NCBI RefSeq assembly: GCF_010731695.1
Contig: NZ_AP022586.1
Location: 1,674,001-1,738,000, forward strand
Direction of reading: 5' to 3'
DNA: 64,000 nucleotides
From: Mycolicibacterium litorale
GTDB taxonomy: Bacteria; Actinomycetota; Actinomycetes; Mycobacteriales; Mycobacteriaceae
Below the pieces are notes generated by a model. The model was given only the letters and a program-made list of their open reading frames with translations. It was not told the DNA's origin and did not search any database. Shown here in pieces: positions 35,677 through 43,063 of this stretch; the first letter of the stretch is position 1; each line of letters begins with the position of its first letter. The translations under genes were made by a program, and so were the position numbers.

Positions 35677-36783
35677 GTGCGGGTGGTGCAGGTCGCGAAC
35701 TTCTACGGGCCACGCTCGGGCGGGCTGCGCACCGCGGTCGACCGGCTCGGCGCGGAATACTGCGCGGCCGGCCATGAGGTGTACCTCGTCGTCCCCGGCC
35801 GCCGCACCGAAACCCAGCGGTTGCCCACCGGCGTCACACGAATCACCCTGCCCGCTCGGCTCATTCCCTTCACCGGCGGATATCGCGCGGTGTTGCCCGG
35901 GCCGGTCACCGCGGTCCTCGGTGACCTCGCACCGGACGCGATCGAGGTGTCCGACCGCCTGACACTGCGCTGCCTCGGGGGCTGGGGGAGGCGGCACGGC
36001 GCCGCGACGGTGATGATCTCCCACGAACGGCTCGACCGGCTCATCGGGCAGGTGCTTCCCGGGCGCACCGCCCGCGCGATCGCCGACGCCGCCAATCGCC
36101 GCACCGCGAGCAACTACGACACCGTCGTCTGCACAACCGCGTTCGCTCGCACCGAATTCGACCGCATCGACGCCACGAACGTCGTCACCGTCCCACTCGG
36201 GGTGGACCTCGACCAGTTCCATCCGCGCCGACGGTCCGAGGCGTTGCGGCAGCAGTGGGCCGCACGCGACCAGACACTTCTCGTGCACTGCGGACGGCTG
36301 TCCGTGGAAAAGCATGCGCACCGCAGCATCGATGCCGTTGCGGCACTACGTGGTTCGGGGGTCGATGCACGGCTCGTCGTGGTGGGCGAGGGACCGCTGC
36401 GGCAACGGCTGGAACGCCAGGCCGCAGGCTTGCCGGTGCATTTCACCGGATACATCGGCTGCCGGGACACCGTGGCGGGCATCCTGGCGTCCGCCGACGT
36501 GGCACTGGCCCCCGGCCCCCACGAGACGTTCGGTCTGGCCGCGCTCGAGGCGCTGGCGTGCGGCACGCCTGCGGTCGTGTCGCGCACGTCCGCGCTCGCC
36601 GAGATCCTCACCGCCGACAGCGGTGCTGCGGCCGACAACGACCCCGACGCGATCGCCCGCGCCGTCGGCAGCGTCATCCGGATTCCGGAATCGCTGCGCC
36701 GCACGAACGCGCGCCGGCGCGCCGAACACTTCACCTGGCCGCGGGCCGCCACGGGCATGCTGGCCGCGCTGGGGGCGGGGTGA
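35677..36783 (+). CDS. GT4-family glycosyltransferase
   Basis: This 368-residue GT-B glycosyltransferase has the N-terminal VVQVANFYGPRSGGLRTAVDRLG, the phosphate-binding HCGRLSVEKHAH and the C-terminal EX7E motif in PHETFGLAALEALACGTP. It resembles mannosyltransferases of the PimB/MgtA group that build envelope glycolipids and lipomannan. GTG 35677 is chosen since the fold begins there; the frame upstream runs antisense over the pseudogene. The sugar donor and acceptor are not determined. Confidence 0.88.
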   Translation: MRVVQVANFYGPRSGGLRTAVDRLGAEYCAAGHEVYLVVPGRRTETQRLPTGVTRITLPARLIPFTGGYRAVLPGPVTAVLGDLAPDAIEVSDRLTLRCLGGWGRRHGAATVMISHERLDRLIGQVLPGRTARAIADAANRRTASNYDTVVCTTAFARTEFDRIDATNVVTVPLGVDLDQFHPRRRSEALRQQWAARDQTLLVHCGRLSVEKHAHRSIDAVAALRGSGVDARLVVVGEGPLRQRLERQAAGLPVHFTGYIGCRDTVAGILASADVALAPGPHETFGLAALEALACGTPAVVSRTSALAEILTADSGAAADNDPDAIARAVGSVIRIPESLRRTNARRRAEHFTWPRAATGMLAALGAG

Positions 36784-36874
36784 CCGCCGCCGTTTAACCG
36801 ACGGTGCGGAGGGGCACTCGCAATCAGCGGGACAGTCAATAGTTGGCCATGCCCGACCTACCGAAGGAGCCGAC

Positions 36875-37363
36875 GTGTCCACCAACACCGTCGTCTGGAT
36901 CGTCATCGCCGCGGTGGTGGCGCTACTGGTCATCGCCGCGCTGGCGATGCTGGCCCGGAAACGCCGCAATCAACACCGCCACCTCGAAGCGCAACGCATC
37001 CGCGAGGAGGTCCAGGAACACCATCAGCATGTCGAGAAGCGCGATCTCGTCGCGCAGCAGACCGAGGCCAAGGCCAGGGCTGCCGAGGCCGAGGCGGAAG
37101 CCAAAGCCGCCGAGGCGGCCCGGCTGCGCAACGTCGCCTCCACCCACCGGGACGCCGTCACGACCTCGCGTCAGGAACTCGACGAGCGCCGCAAGCTCGC
37201 CGACGAGCTCGATCCCCACACGCCGAAGGCTGAGGACATGCAGCCGGATGCGCAGGGGGCGGGCAAGCACGAAGACCCCTACGGCGGTGGCCAAGGCGTC
37301 GTCCAGGGTCAGACCGTCACCGACCAGCACGGGCACCCTGTAACCGATCACCGGACCCGATGA
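36875..37363 (+). CDS. Membrane-anchored coiled-coil protein
   Basis: This 162-residue protein has one N-terminal transmembrane helix (about residues 5-27), a basic stop (ARKRRNQHRH) and an Ala/Glu/Lys-rich coiled coil to about residue 115, then a hydrophilic Gly/Gln tail. AAGGAG six bases before GTG 36875 fixes the start. The ATG of the HAD gene overlaps its stop (ATGA). No family function is known. Confidence 0.85.
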   Translation: MSTNTVVWIVIAAVVALLVIAALAMLARKRRNQHRHLEAQRIREEVQEHHQHVEKRDLVAQQTEAKARAAEAEAEAKAAEAARLRNVASTHRDAVTTSRQELDERRKLADELDPHTPKAEDMQPDAQGAGKHEDPYGGGQGVVQGQTVTDQHGHPVTDHRTR

Positions 37364-38061
37364 CCGACCAGCAGAGCACGGCCGGTTCCGCACCGGCCGT
37401 GCTTTTCGATATCGACGGCACGCTTGTCGACTCCAACTATCTGCACGTCCATGCCTGGCACCGCTCGTTCGCGGACGAGGGGTTGACCGTCGAGTCGTGG
37501 CGAGTGCACCGATCCATCGGGATGGACGGGTCGACGCTGCTGGACACCCTGGTGCCCGACGCCGACGACGATGCGCGGAAACGCCTAAAGGAGGGCCACT
37601 CCCGCTACTACCTCGAACGCAAGGACCTGTTGCAGCTGCTGCCGGGTGCGCGCGCACTGCTGGAACGGGTGCAGGGGCTCGGCCTGCAGGTGGTACTGGC
37701 CACCTCGGCGCCCGAGGACGAGCTCGAGGTGCTTCGCGAGGTGCTCGACAGCGAGGACGTGTTCTCCGCCATGACATCCGGCGAAGACGTCGACACCGCC
37801 AAACCGCAGCCCGACATCGTCAACATCGCGCTGGAACGCGCCGGCGTGGACGCGCATCGCGCGGTGTTCGTCGGCGACGCGGTGTGGGACATCGAGGCGT
37901 GCGAGCGTGCCGGTGTGACGTCGATCGGAGTGCTCAGCGGTGGGGTGTCCCGCGGCGAACTCACCGAGGCGGGTGCGCGCGCGGTCTTCGAGAACGCCGA
38001 AGACCTGCGCACGCACCTCGAGGAGAGCCCCGTCGCGGCCCTCTTGGACCGCACGCGCTGA
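37360..38061 (+). CDS. HAD-superfamily phosphatase, beta-phosphoglucomutase-like
   Basis: This 233-residue HAD hydrolase has motif I FDIDGTLVDSNY, motif II in VVLATSAPEDE, motif III Lys in DTAKPQPDI and motif IV VFVGDAVWDIEAC. It also has the helical cap of the phosphoglucomutase/phosphoglycolate phosphatase group. It likely dephosphorylates a sugar phosphate or similar small molecule. It is translationally coupled to the coiled-coil gene. Confidence 0.92.
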   Translation: MTDQQSTAGSAPAVLFDIDGTLVDSNYLHVHAWHRSFADEGLTVESWRVHRSIGMDGSTLLDTLVPDADDDARKRLKEGHSRYYLERKDLLQLLPGARALLERVQGLGLQVVLATSAPEDELEVLREVLDSEDVFSAMTSGEDVDTAKPQPDIVNIALERAGVDAHRAVFVGDAVWDIEACERAGVTSIGVLSGGVSRGELTEAGARAVFENAEDLRTHLEESPVAALLDRTR

Positions 38062-38064
38062 CGG

Positions 38065-39165
38065 TCAGGGCAGCGCGTACCGCAGCACCGCGGCAATCCC
38101 GTCGTCCGGGGTGATCCGCTCGTCGGTGCGGATCAGCGCCGCGCCGGTGCGGATCGCCACCACCGGGAGCGCCTCGTCGGCCCGCAGGGTCTGGCTCGGC
38201 GCGCTGCCCAGTTCCGAGAGCACGTTCTCATTCGGTGCCACCGTCATCAGATCCTCACCGGCGACGACGGTCGCATCACCGATGTCGCCGATGATCAGCG
38301 TCTCGACGGCGCCCGCCCGCAGCGCGGCGCAGACCCCGCCGAGGCCCTGGGTCGCCAGACCGGAGCCCTGACCGATGGCCTGCGAGAACTGTTCTGCCGC
38401 ATGTTCGATCGCGGCCAGTCGGCGGCGAAGGAACTCCTGGTCGACGGCATGGTGCAGATCCTCGTCGGAGAATCCACTGTTCCGGGCGCCCACCTCGAGT
38501 TCCACCACCCGCTCGGTCACCCGATCCTCCAGCGTGGGCATCAGATCCGCACGCGACTGCACCTCCCCGACGACGAAGATGACTTCGGGGGAGAGCTCGT
38601 CGACCAGCGTCGCCAGCCGCTCGGCTACGGCGCGCAGGTTCTTGCGGCCGGCCTCCATGGTGCGGCGTTGCGGATCGCCGTACCCGGGGGTCTCTGCGCT
38701 GTCCGCTTTGTGAATCGGGTGGCCGCCACCGTCGACGGTGGCCGACTCGACCTTCCGGTCGCGGTGCACCTCGACGTCGGCGCCCGCATGGTCGACCGCG
38801 ACGATCACGTAGGTCGAGTGCAGTGCACCGTGCTCCACCACCGGGACGAGGTACGGCAGCGATGACACCCGCACGACGGGCGTTTCGATCGGCCGGATCA
38901 GGTGTTCGTTGAGCAGGACGCCGTCCGCCGCGGCCACGAGCCCTCGGCCACTGCGGCCCACCGCGGGTGACGCGTCGAGGATCGCGTTCTCCAGCACCTC
39001 GATCAGCTCGCGCTGCGCGTTCTGGCTCTCCAATTCGTCGCGGACCGCGCGCCACTTCAGATCCCGCTGGGCGGCGGCATCCTCGGTGTCGTGGGAATCG
39101 TCGAAGTACACCGACGCGTAGGGGCCTTCCGACTCAGCCAGCGTGCGGAAACGTTCGGATTGCAT
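38065..39165 (-). CDS. Balon/Rv2629-type ribosome hibernation factor (internal start)
   Basis: This 366-residue protein closely follows M. tuberculosis Rv2629. Landmarks are ESEGPYASVYFDDSHDT at the N-terminus, FVVGEVQSRADLMPTL mid-way, IGQGSGLATQGLGGVCAALR and ADEALPVVAIRTGAALIRTDERI at the end. The family is the bacterial aeRF1 homologue Balon, which enters the ribosomal A site during stress. ATG 39165 has GGAGG five bases upstream, a clear independent start. The frame is also continuous with an upstream TetR domain. In M. tuberculosis the gene belongs to the dormancy (DosR) regulon. Confidence 0.88.
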   Translation of the reverse strand: MQSERFRTLAESEGPYASVYFDDSHDTEDAAAQRDLKWRAVRDELESQNAQRELIEVLENAILDASPAVGRSGRGLVAAADGVLLNEHLIRPIETPVVRVSSLPYLVPVVEHGALHSTYVIVAVDHAGADVEVHRDRKVESATVDGGGHPIHKADSAETPGYGDPQRRTMEAGRKNLRAVAERLATLVDELSPEVIFVVGEVQSRADLMPTLEDRVTERVVELEVGARNSGFSDEDLHHAVDQEFLRRRLAAIEHAAEQFSQAIGQGSGLATQGLGGVCAALRAGAVETLIIGDIGDATVVAGEDLMTVAPNENVLSELGSAPSQTLRADEALPVVAIRTGAALIRTDERITPDDGIAAVLRYALP

Positions 39166-39873
39166 GGTCCTCCATCCTGATCGAATACAACGCACCTTGA
39201 GTGCCCGCAGGCCCGTCGGACAAACGGCTCGCGTCGCGCCCAACTGCTCGATCAGCGAGTCGGCGAGCCACCGCGCATACCGGGCCGCCGACCAGCCGCG
39301 CTGGCGGACCAGGACGTCGTACGGGTGCGGATCGGTGGCCAGGAAGATCAGGTCCACCGCCTCGTCGTACGCCCGGCGCCCAGGCAGCATTCCCACCGCC
39401 CGCAGGCGGCGCGCGACCGTACGCGCGTCGGCCAGCCGCTGCGCGCGGACCGTGGTCAGCAGCGCCTGCGCCTCGGAGTCGATGCCCGCCGCCACCTCGA
39501 GCGTGCGGAACAGCTCCCCGACCCGTTCGTTGACCCCGGCCATGACGCGGACGCAGCCGCGGAGGATCTCGGCGGGATCCTCCGCGGCCAGCGCCCGCAG
39601 GATCTCATCGCGGCCGGACAACGGCACGTCGGCATCGTCACCGGCCACCGCCCAGTCCACGGCGAGGGTGAGCAGATCGATCTTGCCGCCCACCGAGGTG
39701 AACACGGTCTTGCGGCTGACACCGGCCGCGTCGGCGACCGCATCGATGGTCGTGGCGCCGTAGCCCTTCTCGATGAACAGCCGGGCGGCCGCGTCCACCA
39801 CGGCGCGGCGGGTTTCCTGCGCCTGCGCCTTCCGTAGGCTCGACCGGTAGCCCCTCTTGACTTCCTCACCCAT
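38065..39873 (-). CDS. Read-through frame: TetR regulator fused in frame to the Balon-type factor
   Basis: From ATG 39873 one uninterrupted 602-codon frame encodes a full TetR-type regulator (helix-turn-helix TTIDAVADAAGVSRKTVFTSVGGK; about residues 1-212). A ~24-residue junction (ATRAVCPTGLRALKVRC...) follows, then the entire Balon/Rv2629-type protein. No stop codon occurs in any of the three minus-strand frames through the junction. Either a real TetR-Balon fusion is made, or the TetR stop has been lost and Balon is mostly produced from its own start at 39165. The TetR part diverges from the FAD monooxygenase gene and may regulate it. Confidence 0.75.
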   Translation of the reverse strand: MGEEVKRGYRSSLRKAQAQETRRAVVDAAARLFIEKGYGATTIDAVADAAGVSRKTVFTSVGGKIDLLTLAVDWAVAGDDADVPLSGRDEILRALAAEDPAEILRGCVRVMAGVNERVGELFRTLEVAAGIDSEAQALLTTVRAQRLADARTVARRLRAVGMLPGRRAYDEAVDLIFLATDPHPYDVLVRQRGWSAARYARWLADSLIEQLGATRAVCPTGLRALKVRCIRSGWRTMQSERFRTLAESEGPYASVYFDDSHDTEDAAAQRDLKWRAVRDELESQNAQRELIEVLENAILDASPAVGRSGRGLVAAADGVLLNEHLIRPIETPVVRVSSLPYLVPVVEHGALHSTYVIVAVDHAGADVEVHRDRKVESATVDGGGHPIHKADSAETPGYGDPQRRTMEAGRKNLRAVAERLATLVDELSPEVIFVVGEVQSRADLMPTLEDRVTERVVELEVGARNSGFSDEDLHHAVDQEFLRRRLAAIEHAAEQFSQAIGQGSGLATQGLGGVCAALRAGAVETLIIGDIGDATVVAGEDLMTVAPNENVLSELGSAPSQTLRADEALPVVAIRTGAALIRTDERITPDDGIAAVLRYALP

Positions 39874-39930
39874 TCCAGGTCACTCTCGGAGTATTCATTG
39901 CACCCCAAGTTACCTCAATTAGGAGGCGCC

Positions 39931-41310
39931 ATGCACGCGATCGTCGTCGGTGCGGGCCCCACCGGATTGTTCTGCGCGATCGCGCTGGCGCGCCGCGGTC
40001 ACCGGGTGACCGTCGTCGACCGCGACCCCGGGCCGCCGCCGTCGGGGCCGTGGCAGCGCAGGGGAGTGATGCAGTTCGAGCACGCTCACACCTTTCGCGC
40101 ACCGGTCATCGACGCGCTGCGTGCCGAGATGCCCGACGCCGTCGACGCGCTGACGGCATCCGGTGCGCAGATCGCCGCCGGACCCACCGGTCACACGGTC
40201 GCGCTCCTGTGCCGACGGTCGACGTTCGAACGCGCGCTGAGCGGCATGGCCGCGCGGCAAGCAGGCGTCACCCGCGTCGTCGGCACCGTGGAACGGCCGT
40301 ATCGGCCGGGCAGCCGGGTCCACGGCGTCGTCACCGGTGGCCGTGTGCTGACCGGCGACGTCGTCATCGACGCCTCGGGCCGGGCCGCGAGATACCTGCG
40401 GGGACTGCGGCCGGAGACCGAGGGCGGCGACTGCGGCGCCGTCTACGCCACGCGGCAGTACCGTCTGCACCCCGGTGCGGAACCGGGGCCGGTGAATTCG
40501 CCGATCGGGTTGCAGTTGAGCATGTCCGGCTACGCCGCGATCGCGTTCGTGCACGACGGCGGCACCTTCTCGGTGACGTTCACCCACGACGGCACCGACA
40601 CCCGGCTCCGTCGCCTGCGGGAAGACGTCGTGTTCGAGGCGGCGGTCCGCGCCATCCCGCGGTTGTCCGACTGGATCGAGCCGGGGCGATCGCATCCGCT
40701 GACCCCCGTGCTGCCCGGTGGCCGGTTGTACAACAGCTACCGCACGCAGCTCGGCCCCGGCGGCACGCCGCTCCTGCCCGGGCTGATCTCGGTCGGAGAC
40801 GCGGTGTGTACGACGACTCCGCTCGCCGGCCGCGGGGTGACGCTGGCCCTCATGCAGGCCCGTGCACTACTGCACATGCTCGACGAGTACGCCGACCTCG
40901 ACATCGACATCGACATCGACATCGCTATCGACACTGTGACAGCACGATTCGACGCGTGGTGCGAACGTCACGTCCGGCCGTGGTTCGATGACCACCGCTA
41001 CGCCGACGGCGAGCGGGTCCGGCGCTGGGGCGGCGAGCAAGTGGACGCGACCCGGCGACTGCCGTCGGATCTGATCGTCGCGGCGGCCGAAGCGGATCCG
41101 AGCCTTCGCCCGCTGGTCGAGCCCTACGCGACGATGGCGGCGCTACCGGACAGCCTGGCGCCGGCCGAGGCGCGGGCGCGGGCGATCTTCGCCGCGGGCT
41201 GGCGGCCGGCGGTGCCGCCCGGACCGACCCGCGAGGGCCTCGCCGAGATCTGCGACGCCCACACGTTCGGCCTCACCGGGGCGGTGTCCAGGTCACCGGC
41301 AGCCGTTTGA
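39931..41310 (+). CDS. FAD-dependent oxidoreductase/monooxygenase
   Basis: This 459-residue flavoprotein has the N-terminal dinucleotide-binding motif VVGAGPTGLFCAIALARRGHRVTVVDRD and a C-terminal GD motif ISVGDAVCTTTPLAGRG. It belongs to the aromatic hydroxylase/geranylgeranyl-reductase superfamily. A GGAGG site precedes ATG 39931. Near residues 322-335 is an Asp-Ile run coded by a tandem repeat. It is divergent from the TetR-Balon frame and its last 38 bases overlap the convergent P450 gene. The substrate is unknown. Confidence 0.88.
   Translation: MHAIVVGAGPTGLFCAIALARRGHRVTVVDRDPGPPPSGPWQRRGVMQFEHAHTFRAPVIDALRAEMPDAVDALTASGAQIAAGPTGHTVALLCRRSTFERALSGMAARQAGVTRVVGTVERPYRPGSRVHGVVTGGRVLTGDVVIDASGRAARYLRGLRPETEGGDCGAVYATRQYRLHPGAEPGPVNSPIGLQLSMSGYAAIAFVHDGGTFSVTFTHDGTDTRLRRLREDVVFEAAVRAIPRLSDWIEPGRSHPLTPVLPGGRLYNSYRTQLGPGGTPLLPGLISVGDAVCTTTPLAGRGVTLALMQARALLHMLDEYADLDIDIDIDIAIDTVTARFDAWCERHVRPWFDDHRYADGERVRRWGGEQVDATRRLPSDLIVAAAEADPSLRPLVEPYATMAALPDSLAPAEARARAIFAAGWRPAVPPGPTREGLAEICDAHTFGLTGAVSRSPAAV
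40900..40923 (+). repeat. GACATC tandem repeat inside the FAD enzyme gene
   Basis: Four perfect GACATC units, flanked by the near-copies GACCTC before and GCTATC after, encode alternating Asp-Ile. Slippage here would remove or add two residues per unit without shifting the frame. Confidence 0.9.
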
Positions 41311-42556
41311 TCCCGTGGATGAACGCCGACTGCAGCCGGCTGGGCTCCTCCGCAGCGGTGATGTCGGGGATCTGTCGGTGCAGTTCCTCGAACGCCACCG
41401 TGATCTCCCGGCGCGCCAGGTTCGCCCCCAGGCAGAAGTGCGCGCCACCGCCGCCGAACCCGACGTGCGGGTTGGGGTTGCGGCGGACGTCGAAGGTCCA
41501 GGGATCGGCGAACTTGGACTCGTCACGGTTGGCGGAGCCGTACCACAGCGTGACCTTGTCCCCGGCAACGAGATTCACGCCACCCAGCTCGGCGTCGCGG
41601 GTCAGCGTGCGCCGCATGTAGCTCACCGGCGAGGCCCACCGCACGACCTCCTCGACCGCGGTCGGCGCCACCTCGTCGTAGTCGGAGAACCAGATCCGGC
41701 GTTGGTCCGGATAGCGGCTCAGGGCCAGCACACCATGACTGATGGCATTGCGGGTGGTCTCGTTGCCTGCGACCACCAACAGGATGAAGAACGACGCCAC
41801 CTCGGCGGAGGTGAGCTGGTGCCCGTCCACTTCGGCGTGCACCAGGCTGGTCGTCAGGTCCTCGCCGGGATGCGCGCGCCGGTCGTCGGCCAGCGCCGTC
41901 GCATAGGCCCCGATTTCCATTGCCACGTTGATGAATTCGTCGAAGTCGGTGGTCAGGTCGGGATCGCCGAACCCGAGGATGACGTTGGTCCAGTGGAACA
42001 CGCGCTGGTGGTCGTCCTCGGGGATGCCCATCATGTCGCAGATGATCTGCAACGGTAGGGGTCCCGCGAAGTCGGTGACGAGCTCGCCGTCGCCGTCGGG
42101 ATGGCGAGCCACCATCTCGGCGACCAGCCGCCGGGCCCGGTCCCGCACGGAATCCTCGACGCGCGCGAGCACCCGCGGGGTGAAGGCGCTGCGCACGATG
42201 TTGCGCAGTCGGCTGTGCCGGGGATCGTCCATCGCGATCATCGAACCGAAGTACTCGTTGAGCTCGGGGGTCTGGTCGCCGATCGTGATGCCCGAGGCCG
42301 AGCTGAAGATCTCCGGGTGCCTACTGGCGTAGAACACGTCGTCGTAGCGGGTGATCGCCCAGTGTCCGCGGCCCTGCTCGACGCCCTCCTGGACGAACTC
42401 CGGGAAGTGGGCAACCGGCGCCTCACGGCGCAGGGTCGCGAACGCACCCTCGCGCATGTCGTCGTCGAGAGCCCAGAAGTCCCAGGACCCCAGGTTGATC
42501 TCGGCCAGCGGCACGTCAGGAGGAACCGCTCCGTTGACTCGAGCCGCAATGCCCAC
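41273..42556 (-). CDS. Cytochrome P450
   Basis: This 427-residue P450 has the I-helix oxygen-activation motif VVAGNETTRNAI, the ExxR helix around EEVVRWASP and the haem-binding loop FGGGGAHFCLGANLARRE with the cysteine thiolate. It is related to mycobacterial steroid/lipid P450s of the CYP125/142/189 neighbourhood but I cannot place the subfamily. It needs ferredoxin and reductase partners. It is followed closely on the same strand's upstream side by a small gene (11 bases) and overlaps the convergent FAD enzyme by 38 bases. Confidence 0.95.
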   Translation of the reverse strand: MGIAARVNGAVPPDVPLAEINLGSWDFWALDDDMREGAFATLRREAPVAHFPEFVQEGVEQGRGHWAITRYDDVFYASRHPEIFSSASGITIGDQTPELNEYFGSMIAMDDPRHSRLRNIVRSAFTPRVLARVEDSVRDRARRLVAEMVARHPDGDGELVTDFAGPLPLQIICDMMGIPEDDHQRVFHWTNVILGFGDPDLTTDFDEFINVAMEIGAYATALADDRRAHPGEDLTTSLVHAEVDGHQLTSAEVASFFILLVVAGNETTRNAISHGVLALSRYPDQRRIWFSDYDEVAPTAVEEVVRWASPVSYMRRTLTRDAELGGVNLVAGDKVTLWYGSANRDESKFADPWTFDVRRNPNPHVGFGGGGAHFCLGANLARREITVAFEELHRQIPDITAAEEPSRLQSAFIHGIKRLPVTWTPPR

Positions 42557-42566
42557 GGGTTCGAGA

Positions 42567-43013
42567 CTAACCCTCGGGCCGGCCCTCGTGGCCGCGCCTG
42601 CCCTTGGTGCGCCGGTCCTCTTTCATCCGCGCCTCGAACACGTGCCGGTGACCCTGTTGCAGTTCGTCGCGGACCCGGCGTTCGTGGTCGCGGAACACCG
42701 ACCAGTAGTTGTCGTCGAAATCCTCGACGATCTGGAAGGTCCAGCGGCCGTAGAGCACGTTGCGGCCCACCAGTTCGGTGGCCAGCCGGTCGGCGGCCTC
42801 GTCGTGGCCGGCCTCGCGCAGCTTGTCGCAGGCTTCGCCGAGCAACAGGTCGGCCCGCCCCATCAATTGATGGAAGGAGTACAGGTGACCGCGGGCGCGT
42901 TCCACCCATTCCAGCGCCTCCGACACCGAACCCACCGCCTCGACGGTGGCATCGGAGATGTCGTCGGGCAGTTTGCGGTCGTAGTCGGCGGGTTTGTCCG
43001 AAGGCTCGCTCAC
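42567..43013 (-). CDS. Hypothetical helical protein upstream of P450
   Basis: This 148-residue soluble, mostly helical protein starts at GTG 43013 (VSEPSDKPADYDRKLPDD) and contains HLYSFHQLMGRADLLLGEAC and YGRWTFQIVEDFDDNYWSVF. The C-terminus is very basic (KEDRRTKGRRGHEGR). No family is recognised. It precedes the P450 gene by 10 bases and probably shares its mRNA. Upstream it diverges from the Baeyer-Villiger monooxygenase gene. Confidence 0.8.
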   Translation of the reverse strand: MSEPSDKPADYDRKLPDDISDATVEAVGSVSEALEWVERARGHLYSFHQLMGRADLLLGEACDKLREAGHDEAADRLATELVGRNVLYGRWTFQIVEDFDDNYWSVFRDHERRVRDELQQGHRHVFEARMKEDRRTKGRRGHEGRPEG

Positions 43014-43063
43014 CGGACCCAAATACCCGCACCGCACGGGCAGAAACGTGATAGCACCGGACA

